Assembly (NCBI GenBank): GCA_000336895.1
Contig: AOLX01000017.1
Span: 34,701-98,700, forward strand
DNA length: 64,000 nucleotides
Direction: 5' to 3'
Source of the DNA: Haloarcula argentinensis DSM 12282
GTDB taxonomy: Archaea; Halobacteriota; Halobacteria; Halobacteriales; Haloarculaceae
The notes beneath the pieces are model-generated. The model was not told where the DNA came from and searched no databases. It was given only the letters and a program-made list of their open reading frames with translations. The translations under genes and the position numbers were made by a program. This document shows, one piece after another, positions 15,743-26,400 of the stretch. How positions within the stretch are numbered: position 1 is the first letter of the stretch; each line of letters starts with the position of its first letter.

Positions 15743-17403
15743 CAGTGGCTCACCTCCTCAGTCGTCGCAGTGTGGGGGTCGTCGCCGAGGACTGCTTCGA
15801 GCAGGCCGACGAACGGCGGGCTGGCACGCGTCGGTCGGGAGCGGAACTCAGGATGGAACTGCGTTCCGATGAAGTACGGATGGTCCTCGGGGCCGAGTTC
15901 GAGTATCTCCATACGGTTCCCGGCGCGGCCGGAGAACTTCAGCCCGGCGGCTTCGAGGTCGTCGATGTACTCGGGGTTGACCTCGTACCGGTGGCGGTGC
16001 CGCTCCGTGCAGGACTCGCCGCCGTACAGCGTTGCGGCGAGCGTGTTCGCGTCGATTTCGGTTTCGTGGGCACCCAGCCGCATCGTCCCGCCCATGTCCT
16101 CGATCTCGTACTGCTCGGGCAGGATATCGATGACGGGGTGTGGTGTGTCCTCGTCCAGTTCCGCTGAATGAGCGCCGCCCAGGTCCAGCACGTTCCGGGC
16201 GTACTCGACGACAGCCATCTGGAAGCCAAGACACAGGCCGAGGAACGGAACGTCGTTCTCGCGGGCGTACCGAATCGCCTCGATTTTGCCCTCCGTACCG
16301 CGGGCACCGAAGCCGCCCGGCACGACGATGGCATCGGCCTCGCGCATCCGGTCGGCGTGGTGATCGCTCATCTTCTCGGAGTTGACCCACCGGACGTTCA
16401 CGTCGACGTTTTTCTCCAGCCCGGCGTGTTTCAGCGCCTCGTGGACGGACATGTAGGCGTCTTCGAGGTCGTATTTGCCGACGAGAGCGACTTCGACCTC
16501 GCCTTCGGTCTGTTGCGTGACGAGGTCGCGCCAGCGGTTCTCCCGTTCGTCTTCGGGCAGCGCCTCCGAGGCGATGTCGAGTTCTTCCATCACGTACTGA
16601 TCGAGGCCTTCCTCCTCGACCATCAGCGGGACGTGGTAGATGTCGTCGACGTCCGGGTTCGAGAAGACTGCTTCCGTCGGCACGTCACAGAACAGCGCGA
16701 TCTTCTCTTTCGTGTCGATGTCGAGTTTGTCCGAACAGCGACCGACGAGAATGTCGGGCTGGAGACCGATGGAGCGCAGTTCCTTCACGGAGTGCTGGGT
16801 CGGTTTCGTCTTCTGCTCGCCGTTTTTCGAGTATGGGACGAGCGTGACGTGGGTAAAGAGAATATCGTCCTCGTCCTCCTCGTGGGCGAACTGCCGGAGC
16901 GCTTCGAGATATGGCATCCCCTCGATGTCCCCGACCGTGCCGCCGACTTCGATGATACAGACGTCGTTGCCCTCGGCGGCCTCGCGGATACGGCGCTTGA
17001 TGTCGTCGGTGATATGCGGGATGATCTGAACCGTGCGACCGAGGTAGTCGCCGGACCGCTCCTTCTCGATGACGTGCTGGTAGGTCTTTCCCGTGGTGAC
17101 GTTGTGGTCGAAGGTCATGTCGATGTCGAGGAACCGCTCGTAGTTCCCCAGGTCGAGGTCGACCTCCCCGCCGTCTTTGAGCACGTACACCTCGCCGTGC
17201 TGGAAGGGGTTCATCGTACCGGCGTCGACGTTCAAATACGGGTCAATTTTGACCGCTGTAACGTCGAACCCGGCGTTTTTGAGTAATCTACCTGTGCTGG
17301 CGGCGGTGATGCCTTTCCCCAGGCCAGACATCACGCCACCGGTGACGAAGATGAACTTCCGACCCAGTTCCGGGTCGTAGTCCGTTTCGGGTTCGGTCGG
17401 CAT
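15742..17403 (-). CDS. pyrG: CTP synthase
   Basis: A 553-residue enzyme that aminates UTP to CTP using glutamine and ATP. The N-terminal synthase domain has the P-loop-like [25 protein letters not shown] and VGGTVGDIE blocks; the C-terminal class I glutaminase has the nucleophile Cys in [12 protein letters not shown] and the His-x-Glu in THFHPEF-like GTQFHPEF. The ATG at 17403 is chosen because a TATA-like TTTAGAC is about 27 bases upstream; the longer frame from 17511 is rejected. First gene of the pyrG-guaAb-DUF7126 operon. Confidence 0.97.
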   Translation of the reverse strand: MPTEPETDYDPELGRKFIFVTGGVMSGLGKGITAASTGRLLKNAGFDVTAVKIDPYLNVDAGTMNPFQHGEVYVLKDGGEVDLDLGNYERFLDIDMTFDHNVTTGKTYQHVIEKERSGDYLGRTVQIIPHITDDIKRRIREAAEGNDVCIIEVGGTVGDIEGMPYLEALRQFAHEEDEDDILFTHVTLVPYSKNGEQKTKPTQHSVKELRSIGLQPDILVGRCSDKLDIDTKEKIALFCDVPTEAVFSNPDVDDIYHVPLMVEEEGLDQYVMEELDIASEALPEDERENRWRDLVTQQTEGEVEVALVGKYDLEDAYMSVHEALKHAGLEKNVDVNVRWVNSEKMSDHHADRMREADAIVVPGGFGARGTEGKIEAIRYARENDVPFLGLCLGFQMAVVEYARNVLDLGGAHSAELDEDTPHPVIDILPEQYEIEDMGGTMRLGAHETEIDANTLAATLYGGESCTERHRHRYEVNPEYIDDLEAAGLKFSGRAGNRMEILELGPEDHPYFIGTQFHPEFRSRPTRASPPFVGLLEAVLGDDPHTATTEEVSH

Positions 17404-17480
17404 ACCGACGGTGAACCCCGCGTAGTCTAAACGGTTTCGGAGCGCGCACTGTTCGCCACCCCGTCGCAGTGTCAACGCGG

Positions 17481-17672
17481 CTACAGTGAGGGCTGCGTGA
17501 GGACGCGCCACGCAGCCACGAGCGCGGCAAGTGACAGCGCCGAGAACACCGCATCACTTGGACTGGAGCCGATGGCGACAAACAGCAGGTAGCCGGCGAC
17601 GAACCCGCCCAGAAACGAGACGACGCCGTGCCGTGTGGAGTGAGATACCGCACCCCTGCTTCGTGTTGCCAT
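17481..17672 (-). CDS. Small membrane protein, 63 residues
   Basis: A basic N-terminus (about 15 residues) followed by two hydrophobic segments, roughly 18-37 and 40-58, with SSPSDAV between them. The AT-rich block just upstream (17680-17705) has TATA-like sequence fitting its ATG at 17672. It precedes pyrG on the same strand, 77 bases away, but a separate pyrG promoter is seen. No named family recognised. Confidence 0.6.
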   Translation of the reverse strand: MATRSRGAVSHSTRHGVVSFLGGFVAGYLLFVAIGSSPSDAVFSALSLAALVAAWRVLTQPSL

Positions 17673-17720
17673 ATATCATTATTTATCAGTATATAGTATA
17701 AATGTATCTTCGACCGGGAG

Positions 17721-17894
17721 TCAGGACTTGAGTACGCCGGACCGGATAGCGAAGTACGTCCCAATGGCACCAACCGAGGCGAGTATGAGCGCCCGTTCCG
17801 GCCCGCCTGCAACGATCGCCGTCTGCATCAGAACTAGCAGCGCCACCAGTGTGGCGATGAACGAAACGGCAGCGAACGCGAGCGGGCGGTTCAT
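17721..17894 (-). CDS. Small membrane protein, 57 residues
   Basis: The frame from the ATG at 17894 to the TGA at 17721 encodes MNRPLAFAAVSFIATLVALL followed by a second hydrophobic segment and the basic end FAIRSGVLKS. Two transmembrane helices with very short loops, no cysteines. It resembles the neighbouring 63-residue protein in size and layout, and the two may be co-transcribed. Long alternative frames over the same bases have poor composition. Confidence 0.6.
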   Translation of the reverse strand: MNRPLAFAAVSFIATLVALLVLMQTAIVAGGPERALILASVGAIGTYFAIRSGVLKS

Positions 17895-18029
17895 GATCAG
17901 AGATTGGGCCGACAGCGCCTCTGTCTTTCGATACTATCCAGCAGGCGTGGCACTTGCCCGCTGTTCTCACTGGATACTGGAGTGACGGCCCGAATCAAAC
18001 ACGAACCCTGAACGGTGTGCTCCTAGCAG

Positions 18030-18623
18030 CTACAGGAGGTCACGGAGAAATGGCCCGACAGTCTCACTGATACGGCCGCTCTGGCCGACAAAGTGGTGGT
18101 CGGCTGGCAGGCGCTCAACCGTCAGTCCCAGTTCGGTGGCCCGGTCGGCGACCGGACCCCAGTCCACTGTCTCGTCGCGCTCCCCGACCACGACCTGTAC
18201 TGGACAGTCGATGGTCTCAAGCGTGGCAACAGCGTCGAGATGCTCGGTCAGTCCGGCCGGAGGCGCAAGCACTGACAGGGCCGCGAGGTCGGCCGCAGTG
18301 TCGTACTCAGCGGCCGCCCGCAACGCCACGGCTGCGCCGAAACTGTAGCCAAACAAGCCAACGGTGTCAGCATGCTCAGCGGCCCACGCGAGGGCGTTCT
18401 CGGCATCGGTCCGTTCGCCACGTCCCTCGTCCCACGGGCCGTAGTCGAAGCGGAGACAGCCGATGTCGGGGACCAGCGAGTCACTGACCGCTTTCAGGCG
18501 ACTGTCAGATCGCTTGCCACCGTACTGTGGATGTGGCGGGCACGCGACGACGATAGCGTCAGACTCGGGTCGGTCGAGCGACGCGGTGACATCTCGTCCG
18601 CCCGGTATCCCGACGGTAGTCAT
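18030..18623 (-). CDS. Alpha/beta hydrolase (dienelactone-hydrolase-like)
   Basis: A 197-residue alpha/beta hydrolase. The nucleophile elbow is GYSFGAA, the acidic residue is in VVGERDETVDW and the base is the His in PADHHFVG; an oxyanion block CPPHPQYGG comes early. The short length and CPPHPQYGG pattern place it with the small KANL3/Tex30- or YfrA-like hydrolases acting on esters. Cytoplasmic by lack of signal. It is divergent from pspA with a shared promoter region of about 60 bases. Confidence 0.85.
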   Translation of the reverse strand: MTTVGIPGGRDVTASLDRPESDAIVVACPPHPQYGGKRSDSRLKAVSDSLVPDIGCLRFDYGPWDEGRGERTDAENALAWAAEHADTVGLFGYSFGAAVALRAAAEYDTAADLAALSVLAPPAGLTEHLDAVATLETIDCPVQVVVGERDETVDWGPVADRATELGLTVERLPADHHFVGQSGRISETVGPFLRDLL

Positions 18624-18683
18624 ACGTGTTCACTCACCAGCCCTCTGTAAGAAATTTAAGGTTGGAGAGACCAATGCGGATAC

Positions 18684-19526
18684 ATGGGAATCCTCTCGCG
18701 CGCGTCGTACGTCATCCGTTCGAAACTCAACGCCGTCCTGAACCGAGCGGAAGACCCGACAGAGACCCTCGACTACAGCTACGAGCAGTTGCGTGACGAA
18801 CTGCAAGACGTCAAGCAGGGCATCGCGGACCTGACGACCCAGAAGAAGCGACTGGAAATTCAGAAGCGCCGCCTCGAAGAGAACGTCGAGAAGCACAACG
18901 AACAGGCGCGCCAGGCCGTCGAGCAGGACCGCGAGGACCTCGCTCGGCAGGCGCTGGAGAAGAAAAAGCAGAAGATGAGCCAGATCGAGGATCTGGAAGG
19001 CCAGATACAGGACTTACAGAACCAACAAGACCAGCTGGTCGAGCAGAAAGACGAACTCCAGAAACAGATCGAGCAGTTCCGGACGAAGAAGGAAACGATG
19101 AAGGCTCGCCACGAGGCCGCGAAGGCGTCGGCGCGCGTCAACGAGGCGATGACCGGCGCGGGCGACGAGATGCAGGATATCAATCAAGCTATCGAGCGGG
19201 CAGAGGAGCGCACCGAGGACATGGAGGCCCGCTCACAGGCGATGGACGAACTCCGCGAAGACGGCGTCCTCGAAAGCCAGATATCGGACGAGAGTTCGCT
19301 GGAGCGGGAGCTTGAGGAGGTCCGACAGAAAGGGTCAGTCGACGCCGAACTCGACACGCTGAAAGCCGAGATGGGGAAAGCCGAGGACGGCGACAGCGGG
19401 TCGAGCGACGCGGACGTCTCCGAAGCCGAACTTGAACAGGAACTCGCCGACGAGAGTACGCAGGTCGACGTCGACGAGAGCGAGGTCGAGTCGGAACTTG
19501 ACGAACTGAAAGAGGACGAGCAGTAA
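18684..19526 (+). CDS. PspA/IM30 family protein
   Basis: A 280-residue, almost fully helical protein. The N-terminus (MGILSRASYVIRSKLNAVLNRAEDP) is the membrane-binding amphipathic helix of PspA/Vipp1/ESCRT-III-like proteins, followed by a long coiled coil (about 30-200) and an acidic tail (about 205-280) with repeats of SExELExE type that is longer than in bacterial PspA. The family coats and protects stressed membranes. A TATA-like AATTTAAG lies about 28 bases before the ATG. No pspC or regulator gene is adjacent. Confidence 0.88.
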   Translation: MGILSRASYVIRSKLNAVLNRAEDPTETLDYSYEQLRDELQDVKQGIADLTTQKKRLEIQKRRLEENVEKHNEQARQAVEQDREDLARQALEKKKQKMSQIEDLEGQIQDLQNQQDQLVEQKDELQKQIEQFRTKKETMKARHEAAKASARVNEAMTGAGDEMQDINQAIERAEERTEDMEARSQAMDELREDGVLESQISDESSLERELEEVRQKGSVDAELDTLKAEMGKAEDGDSGSSDADVSEAELEQELADESTQVDVDESEVESELDELKEDEQ

Positions 19527-19544
19527 CGCGGCGACGCGGGACTT

Positions 19545-21473
19545 TTACAGCGGCCAGACGACCGACACCGAGAGCGTCGTCACGGCACACAGAAGCAGTT
19601 GTAGCGGTCCGCCGACGCGCGCGAAGTCGGTGAAGCGATAGCCGCCGGGGCCGTACACCATCAGGTTCGTCTGGTACCCGATGGGTGTCAGGAAGGCCGT
19701 CGCGACCGCGAACGTCACGACGACGAGGAACGGGAACCCGGAAACGCCGATCTCGGCGGCGGTGGCGACGGCAATCGGGATCATCAGCACGACCGTCGCG
19801 GCTGGGGTGATGGCACTGGCGAGAACAGCCGTCAGGAGGTACACCAGCGCCAGCAGCGCGAGCGGCGGGAGGACGCCGGCGGCGTCAACGAGGAGCGCGC
19901 CGACGAACGCGGCCCCGCCGGTGGCCTGCATCGCCTGCCCCAGCGGGAGCAGGCCGGCGAGCAGGAACACGACGTTCCAGCTCACCGCGTCGTAGGCCTT
20001 CGACGCGCTTAGCGTGCCGGTCGCCACCGTGGCGACGACGCCGCCCAGCGCGGCGATGTAGATCGGGAGGAGGTCCAGTGCCGCAAGCGCGATGACAGCG
20101 AGCAAGGTCACGAGTGGGACCGCTGCAGCGGCGTCGAGCGAGGGCTGGCCGCCGTCAAGCGCGTCGAAGAGCTCGGGAGGGCCCTCGGTCAGGGTCAGGT
20201 AGCCCTCGTCCTGAAGGTGTCCCACTTCGTCAAGGGGCGTCTGGAGCAAGAGTAGGTCGCCAGCGGACAGCTCGATAGCCGTGAGGTTCTCGTGGATGAT
20301 CTCGTCGCCGCGGCGGACCGCGAGGACCGTCACGTCGAACCGACTGCGAAGTTGTACGTCGGCGAGCGTTCGGCTGCGGAGTCGCGACTCCCTGTCGATG
20401 ACGGCCTCCGCGAGGACGCCCGGATGCCCGCTCTCCGCCAGCAGGTCCGCCGTAACGGACTCACGGGCGAGGTCCCGAAGGTCAAGCGTCTGAGCGAGTT
20501 GGTTGACGGCCTGGCGGTTGCCACGGACCGTCAACACGTCGCCGGGTTCGAGCGGCCGGTCGGTGGCCGTTGCGAAGAACGACTCGCCGTTGCGGTCGAT
20601 CTGGAGCACGTCGACGTCGAGCGGGTCACTCACGGCGAGGACCTGTTCGACGGTGGCCTCGGTCGGCAGTGACTCCCCTGCGTCGACCGCGTCAACGACC
20701 GCCTCGACTGCGTCGTCGGGGACACTTCCCTCAAGCGCTTCCCGCACCGTCAGCCCGACCAGCGGTGACGCCTCGCGAACACGTAGCTGCGCCAGGTGGC
20801 GGTCCATCTCGAACTCCTCGGTGAAGTCGGCCGCGGGGTGGACCCGTTCGGGGACGAGCGCCCGACCCACCGTCAGCAGGTAGCCCACGCCGACAGCGAG
20901 GACGACGACGCCGACGGGCGTCAGCGTGAACATCGAGAACGGCCGGCCGAGCAACTGCGCCGAGAGGTCGCTCGCGAGCAGGTTCGTCGCAGTGCCGACC
21001 AGCGTGAGCGTCCCGCCGAGCATCGCGGCGAACGAGAGCGGCAGCAACAGGTTCGACGGCGAGATACCGTATCGCTCCGAGAGGCCGGTGACCAGCGGGA
21101 TGAAGACGGCGACAACCGGCGTGTTGTTGACGAACCCCGCGCTAACGCCCGTCGTGCCGACGATGGCGGTCAGCAGCCGCCGTTCGTCGCCGCCCGTCAG
21201 CGCCGCGAGCCGTCCGGCCAGCCAGTCGACAACGCCGGCCGATTCGACACCGGCGCTGAGGATGTACATCGCAACGATGGTAACCACCGCCGGGCTGGCG
21301 AACCCTTCGATGGCTGTCCGCGCCGGGACGCCGGTGTACGGTTCCAGCACGACCAGCGCGACGAGGACAGCGATGGCCGTCATATCAGGCGGGAGCCACT
21401 CGGTGACGAACAGCGTCAGGGCGACAACGACGAGCGCGAAGACCACGAGCGCGCCCATCGAAAGCGAGGGCAT
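19545..21473 (-). CDS. SLC13/DASS-type permease with two TrkA-C domains
   Basis: A 642-residue transporter: about 5-6 membrane segments, then two RCK-C/TrkA-C soluble domains (about residues 190-390, e.g. GDVLTVRGNRQAV and AGDLLLLQTPLDEV), then five or six more segments ending in FTDFARVGGPLQ. This split arrangement is typical of the CitM/SAC1 branch of divalent anion:sodium symporters, used for sulfate, silicate or dicarboxylates; the substrate is not clear. The ATG at 21473 is taken; the longer frame to 21548 has a basic, unlikely N-terminus. Convergent with pspA, 18 bases apart. Confidence 0.9.
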   Translation of the reverse strand: MPSLSMGALVVFALVVVALTLFVTEWLPPDMTAIAVLVALVVLEPYTGVPARTAIEGFASPAVVTIVAMYILSAGVESAGVVDWLAGRLAALTGGDERRLLTAIVGTTGVSAGFVNNTPVVAVFIPLVTGLSERYGISPSNLLLPLSFAAMLGGTLTLVGTATNLLASDLSAQLLGRPFSMFTLTPVGVVVLAVGVGYLLTVGRALVPERVHPAADFTEEFEMDRHLAQLRVREASPLVGLTVREALEGSVPDDAVEAVVDAVDAGESLPTEATVEQVLAVSDPLDVDVLQIDRNGESFFATATDRPLEPGDVLTVRGNRQAVNQLAQTLDLRDLARESVTADLLAESGHPGVLAEAVIDRESRLRSRTLADVQLRSRFDVTVLAVRRGDEIIHENLTAIELSAGDLLLLQTPLDEVGHLQDEGYLTLTEGPPELFDALDGGQPSLDAAAAVPLVTLLAVIALAALDLLPIYIAALGGVVATVATGTLSASKAYDAVSWNVVFLLAGLLPLGQAMQATGGAAFVGALLVDAAGVLPPLALLALVYLLTAVLASAITPAATVVLMIPIAVATAAEIGVSGFPFLVVVTFAVATAFLTPIGYQTNLMVYGPGGYRFTDFARVGGPLQLLLCAVTTLSVSVVWPL

Positions 21474-21578
21474 ACCAGTTCCCTCGACGGACGGCGATAA
21501 AAACGTCCGGGGCGCTGTCAGGGAATTACGCAAGCGGACGCGGCTCACTCACCACTGCCCGCCGGTCGCACCGTCTCG

Positions 21579-22481
21579 TCACGCCGGGTCTGGCTTGTAG
21601 CCCGGCCCGACTCGCAGCGTCAGTGTGGTCTCACGCACCGACAGCGACAGCGTCTCGTGCGTGCTGAGTTCGCCGTCGCGGCTGAACGTGAGTTCCTTGC
21701 CGTGCCCGGCGACGGTAATCTCCTCCGCTCGAACGTGGGTCACGCCGTCGGTATCAAGCGCCAGTAGTCGCTGGCCGATGGCCTCCGCGACGAGGTTCCC
21801 TGTTGGCATCTGTTCAACGATAGCCACGTCGAGCAGGCCGTCTTCCATGTTTGCTTGCCCACCTTCGGCGACGAACTTGCGGGCGTTGCCCACCAGCAGG
21901 CAGGTGGCCTCGCCGGACCAGGTGAACGGCCCGTCTTCGCCAACAGCCGCGATAGTGATGTCGAGCCCGTCGAAACGGAGCGCCTCCTGTGCGCCGGTGA
22001 GCAGAAACGCCAGCGTGCCGAACCGCTCTTTGAGGTCGCCCGGAGTCGAAACGCTGGCGTCTGCGGGGAGGCCAGCGATACAGGAGACCAGAAACGGTTC
22101 GTCGCCGGCGACACCCACGTCGACCGGCCGCGCCTCTCCGACATCGGCGATTTCGACGCCGTGTTCGATGTCCGTGACACCGATGTTCCCGGCCAGCAGG
22201 TTCGCCGTTCCGGCCGGAATAACACTCAGCGTCACCGAGTCGAGGTGGCCAGCGTCGTCGAGCCCACGGACGACCTCGTTCACCGTCCCGTCGCCGCCAC
22301 AGACCGCGACCTCAGATGCCTCGGCCCTGCCGGCCTCGCTGCCGAGTTCGACAGCATCGCCTGCCGCTTCGGTTTCGTACACCTCGAACCCACGTGCTTC
22401 CATCAGCCGCGGCACGTAGTCTGCGTGTTCGCCGTCGCCGCTGACGGGGTTGAGGATACACCGACGCGAGCCAATTTGCAT
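21579..22481 (-). CDS. Diacylglycerol-kinase-family lipid kinase
   Basis: A 300-residue lipid kinase. The catalytic loop CGGDGTVNEVV and IPAGTANLLA follow the N-terminal ILNPVSG motif, all marks of the DAGK/sphingosine-kinase/YegS group; the C-terminal beta-sandwich domain is full length. It probably phosphorylates an archaeal lipid alcohol or a polar-lipid intermediate at the membrane using ATP. It is 48 bases downstream of the next membrane-protein gene on the same strand, so the two may be co-transcribed. Confidence 0.88.
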   Translation of the reverse strand: MQIGSRRCILNPVSGDGEHADYVPRLMEARGFEVYETEAAGDAVELGSEAGRAEASEVAVCGGDGTVNEVVRGLDDAGHLDSVTLSVIPAGTANLLAGNIGVTDIEHGVEIADVGEARPVDVGVAGDEPFLVSCIAGLPADASVSTPGDLKERFGTLAFLLTGAQEALRFDGLDITIAAVGEDGPFTWSGEATCLLVGNARKFVAEGGQANMEDGLLDVAIVEQMPTGNLVAEAIGQRLLALDTDGVTHVRAEEITVAGHGKELTFSRDGELSTHETLSLSVRETTLTLRVGPGYKPDPA

Positions 22482-22529
22482 AGTATTAGCGAGTCCGGAC
22501 CGGCACTTATACCGTGTGATGTGACGGCG

Positions 22530-23570
22530 TCACTCCCAGTCGACGTCGACACTCCGGTTCGTCTCGCGGAGGATGAACGGGCCGATTGCGAGCGTTCGTT
22601 TAGTTATGGTGACGATACGGAGGACGTACGATATCAGGACCGTGAATGGAAGCAGGGACCCTGTCACCGTCACCGCGAGGAGCCACAACGCGTCGGAAAC
22701 GCCGGCCGTGACGCCGACGAAATCCTGCACATCGAGGAACAACAGCGAGGTGATTGCGACGGTAAGCGCCGGGATGGCGACGTACAGCAGCGTCCGGGAG
22801 AGGTCGGACAGTTCCCACTGGAAATACAGCGTCTTGAAGTGTTCCCGGGCTGGGCCGAACAGTTCGAGCGTCTCGACGAGTTCCGCAAGCGAGTCGTCGA
22901 CCTCGTCGGTGAGTTCGTCGGCGTAGGCTTCCCGGATGCGGCGACCGGCGTACAGCTTCCAGGAGTAGTTGTAGTTCAATGCGGCCTTGACGACATCGAA
23001 CTCGCCGAAGGTCCCGCCGTCGAGCTGGTCGGTAACCCTGTCGGCGTTGCTCGTCACGTCCGCCAGATAGTTCGACAGTAACGCCGACAGGTCGTCATCG
23101 AGCGCCGCCCCCTCGGCGGCGTTCTGGGCATTCTCGGCCCGTTCGGCGGTCCCGCGGACCAGCGACCGGAGGAACGCCGAGGGCTCTGCCGGACTGACTG
23201 GCGTGTCGATGGCGTCGGCCACGTCGGCGCGGAACTGCATCGATCCGTCCATCCGCTCGCGCTGATCGCCCACCGCACCGAGTTCCTGTGACAGGACGAG
23301 TTGATTCAGTGTCAGGACCAGGGTAACCGCGGTTATGGTCCCCGTAATCAGTGCCTGGAACAGCGTTTCGACCGGGTCGCCACGGGTCAGCAGCGTCATA
23401 GCCGGTGTGGGGTGCAAGTGTCCGGCTGCGAGAACCCCAAAAAATAGGACACCGGAGAGGAAGGCGGTAACGATCCAGCGGTCCGCATCGAGGAGGAACC
23501 AGAGGAGTCGCGTGTCCCCCGCAGCGCGCCCCCGCATGGTATCGCTCGACTCACCGCTGTCAGTGGTCAT
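22530..23570 (-). CDS. Haloarchaeal membrane protein, four TM segments
   Basis: A 346-residue protein with two hydrophobic segments near residues 35-55 and 75-100, a large soluble middle (about 105-255, acidic and helical) and two more segments near 265-285 and 295-320. The hairpin-soluble-hairpin layout is known in a group of haloarchaeal proteins without assigned function; it could be a channel or a membrane sensor. The ATG at 23570 is chosen as a compact start before an intergenic gap. Upstream of the lipid kinase. Confidence 0.7.
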   Translation of the reverse strand: MTTDSGESSDTMRGRAAGDTRLLWFLLDADRWIVTAFLSGVLFFGVLAAGHLHPTPAMTLLTRGDPVETLFQALITGTITAVTLVLTLNQLVLSQELGAVGDQRERMDGSMQFRADVADAIDTPVSPAEPSAFLRSLVRGTAERAENAQNAAEGAALDDDLSALLSNYLADVTSNADRVTDQLDGGTFGEFDVVKAALNYNYSWKLYAGRRIREAYADELTDEVDDSLAELVETLELFGPAREHFKTLYFQWELSDLSRTLLYVAIPALTVAITSLLFLDVQDFVGVTAGVSDALWLLAVTVTGSLLPFTVLISYVLRIVTITKRTLAIGPFILRETNRSVDVDWE

Positions 23571-23664
23571 ACAGGTCGGCTCGCCCGCCGGGGTTAAAAG
23601 CACGTGCCCGGCACATCCTGGGAGTCAGTACATCGGCAGCGAGAATCGGCCGAGCGAACAGCAG

Positions 23665-25593
23665 CTATCGGCCGGCAAGGAACGTCACCGCAGTGCGCTG
23701 TTGCTCGACTTCGGTTTCGAGGTGGTCGCGGAACTCGGCGATGTCGATGTCTTTCTCCTCGCGTTCCTTGCGGTCCCTGACCGAGATAGTCCCGGCTTCC
23801 TCCTCGTTGTCACCGATGACACACATGTATGGGACGCGGTCGTCGTGGGCCTGCTGGATCTTCTTGCCGACGGTCCAGGAACGGTCCTCGATAGTGACAC
23901 GGAAGTCATCGAGTTCCTCCTGAATCTCCTCGCAGTAGGCGATGTTGTCGTCGCTGACCGGTAGCAGGCGGATCTGCTCGGGGGCGAGCCACGGCGGGAA
24001 CTTCCCGTTGTAGTGCTCGGTCAGCACCATGAAGAACCGCTCGTAGGAGCCATACAGCGCGCGGTGGATCATCACCGGGCGGTGCTCCTCGTTGTCTTCG
24101 CCGGTGTAGGAGAGGTCGAACCGCTCGGGCATGTTGAAGTCCAGTTGGACGGTCGGGCCGTCCCAGTGGCGGCCGAGCGCGTCCTCGAAGGCGAAGTCGA
24201 TCTTCGGGCCGTAGAAGGCGCCGTCGCCCTCTTCGACGACGTAGTCGATGTCCTGCTCGTCGAGGACGGCTTCGAGCTGCGACTCGGCTTTCTCCCAGAT
24301 TTCGTCGCCGCCGACGGATTTCTCGGGCCGGGTGGCGAACTGGACGGTGTAGTCGAGGTTGAACGTGTCGAGCGTGTCGAGGATGATGTCGACCGTCGCC
24401 AGCACCTCCTCCTCGATCTGGTCCGGGCGGACGAACAGGTGGCCGTCGTCGATAGTGAACGCCCACGTCCGGGAGAGGCCAGACAGTTCGCCCCGCTGCT
24501 CTTTGCGGTAGACCTTCCCGTCTTCGAAGTACCGCACCGGCAGGTCACGGTAGCTCCAGGAGTTCTGCTCGAAGATAGTGGCGTGGCCCGGGCAGTTCAT
24601 CGGCTTCAGGCCGTACTCCTCGTCGTTGACGTCGAGCAGGAACATGTCGTCAACGTAGTTCTCGTAGTGGCCCGACTTCTTCCACAGTTCAGTCCGGAAA
24701 ACGTGGGGCGTCTCGACCTCATCGTAGCCGGCGTCGCGGTTGAGCCCGGCAACATAATCCGACAGTTCGTTGAGGATCTTCTTGCCGTTAGGCTCGTACA
24801 GCGGCAGACCCGGCCCTGTGGTCTCGTCGATGGAGAACAGGTCCATCTCCTGGCCGATCTTGCGGTGGTCGCGCTCCTCGGCCTTGCGGCGCTGTTCGAG
24901 GAACTCATCGAGCGCATCCTCCGTTGGGAAGGCGGTTCCGTACACGCGGGTCAGCGTCTCGTTGTCCTCTTCGCCACGCCAGAAGGCCGCCGAGATTTCG
25001 AGCAGCGCGAAGCCGCCGATTTCGCCGGTCGATTCGACGTGGGGGCCTTGACAGAGGTCCTCGAACTCACCCTGCGTGTAGAAAGAGACTTCCTCGTCGT
25101 CCGCGGCCTCGGTTTCGAGGATGTCCTGTTTGAACTGATTGTCCTCGTAGCGTTCGAAGGCGTCGTCGCGGTCGACGAGTTCGCGCTCGATATCGAGGTC
25201 CTCCTCGATGATCTCCTCGGCCTCAGCCTCGATAGCTTCGAGGTCGTCCTCGTCGATGTCGACGCCGGTGATGTCGTAGTAGAACCCGTTGTCGGTCCAC
25301 GGCCCGATTGTGAGCTTGGCATCAGGGTAGAGTCGCTGCAGGGCCTGTGCGAAGACGTGGGCGGCGGAGTGCCGAAGCACGTCGAGATACTCGTCACTGC
25401 TCTCGGTGACGATTTCGAGCATGACGTCTTCTGTCAACGGCGCGTGTTTGTCGACAAGGTCGCCGTCGACGACGCCGGCGACCGTGTCGTCACCTAACCC
25501 TGGCCCGATTTCGTAGGCGACATCCTCGACCGTGCTGCCGCGTTCGACCTCTAGTGGGGTCCCGTCGGGCAGCGTGACCGTGACCGTACTCAT
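23665..25593 (-). CDS. thrS: Threonyl-tRNA synthetase
   Basis: A 642-residue class II synthetase of bacterial type. It has an N-terminal TGS domain (1-60), the N2 editing domain with HxxxH in [10 protein letters not shown], the catalytic core with motif 2 around [11 protein letters not shown] and [10 protein letters not shown] (zinc Cys), motif 3 near [16 protein letters not shown], and the anticodon domain to the end. Halophiles carry this bacterial form in place of the archaeal type with a DTD-like editing domain, a known ancient transfer. Charges tRNA-Thr and clears mis-attached serine. Confidence 0.97.
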   Translation of the reverse strand: MSTVTVTLPDGTPLEVERGSTVEDVAYEIGPGLGDDTVAGVVDGDLVDKHAPLTEDVMLEIVTESSDEYLDVLRHSAAHVFAQALQRLYPDAKLTIGPWTDNGFYYDITGVDIDEDDLEAIEAEAEEIIEEDLDIERELVDRDDAFERYEDNQFKQDILETEAADDEEVSFYTQGEFEDLCQGPHVESTGEIGGFALLEISAAFWRGEEDNETLTRVYGTAFPTEDALDEFLEQRRKAEERDHRKIGQEMDLFSIDETTGPGLPLYEPNGKKILNELSDYVAGLNRDAGYDEVETPHVFRTELWKKSGHYENYVDDMFLLDVNDEEYGLKPMNCPGHATIFEQNSWSYRDLPVRYFEDGKVYRKEQRGELSGLSRTWAFTIDDGHLFVRPDQIEEEVLATVDIILDTLDTFNLDYTVQFATRPEKSVGGDEIWEKAESQLEAVLDEQDIDYVVEEGDGAFYGPKIDFAFEDALGRHWDGPTVQLDFNMPERFDLSYTGEDNEEHRPVMIHRALYGSYERFFMVLTEHYNGKFPPWLAPEQIRLLPVSDDNIAYCEEIQEELDDFRVTIEDRSWTVGKKIQQAHDDRVPYMCVIGDNEEEAGTISVRDRKEREEKDIDIAEFRDHLETEVEQQRTAVTFLAGR

Positions 25594-25651
25594 ACCCGAG
25601 GATACGACGGCGGCCGGGGATAAGTGTATTGAGACGCGGGCGACGCTGGCG

Positions 25652-26218
25652 TTACTCTGGTAACGGCGGGTCCGAATCCTCGTCGGCGGTGTCGGCCGCC
25701 GACAGCTCGGACTGGGCCGGCGGCCGTGCCGCGCTTGCCCGTTCCAGCGATGCGAACGTCGATTCTTCCTCGCCTTCGATCATGGTAAGCCGGTCCATGA
25801 CAGTGACGGTCTCTCCATCGGTCGTGTGCGGCGTCACGCACCTGAGTTCCGACCCGGTGTACTCGGCTAATAGTTGGACCGGAAACACAAGTGCCCGGTA
25901 CTGTTCTCCCGATATTTCGGAGTCAACCGACCGGACCTGAAACGCAGGTTCGAGTGAACATCCGTTGCGTTTTGCCCACTCCTGAAAGACGCTAACTCGG
26001 TTGAGTGCGAATAGCCCAAGTTCGGTCCGTGCCTCCGCTGGTGTGGACGGTATCTGCCGGCCAATAACCTGAACAGAGACATCTGATAGAGCATCAGTGT
26101 CCGACAGCCCCTGAAGTCGATCGATGACCGCAGCCTGTTGCTGCGTGTGCCCGTCGGGCAGTAGTGAACGAACGTACAGTTCTGCCCGTGTCCCGTCTGG
26201 CTGCGTGCTCCCCTGCAT
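25652..26218 (-). CDS. Haloarchaeal conserved protein (HTH-annotated family)
   Basis: A 188-residue soluble protein. The pattern [24 protein letters not shown]..., then [24 protein letters not shown] and a later [12 protein letters not shown], recurs in many haloarchaeal proteins that are usually labelled HTH-domain proteins, though no clear recognition helix is visible. The last 45 residues are Ala/Ser/Asp-rich and disordered. It is monocistronic, 58 bases downstream end from thrS start. The function is unknown. Confidence 0.65.
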   Translation of the reverse strand: MQGSTQPDGTRAELYVRSLLPDGHTQQQAAVIDRLQGLSDTDALSDVSVQVIGRQIPSTPAEARTELGLFALNRVSVFQEWAKRNGCSLEPAFQVRSVDSEISGEQYRALVFPVQLLAEYTGSELRCVTPHTTDGETVTVMDRLTMIEGEEESTFASLERASAARPPAQSELSAADTADEDSDPPLPE

Positions 26219-26400
26219 CGTATAGAAATTAATAGGTAGCTACTGGCAAAAGTATTCCTGTTGACAAATAATGGTTAGAACAGTTATACACTGAACGACG
26301 GAAACTGAATCAAACGGGTCCACCACTGGTTGGACAGTCACGGACCGTGTCAGTGTGATAGGGAGTACTATGTGGGCACAGTTCGCATGAGAAGCCGGAT

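Noticed and set aside
16168..17286. Long plus-strand frame opposite pyrG
   Set aside because: Shadow of pyrG on the other strand, a common effect of GC-rich codon use; the same holds for the long frames opposite guaAb and thrS.
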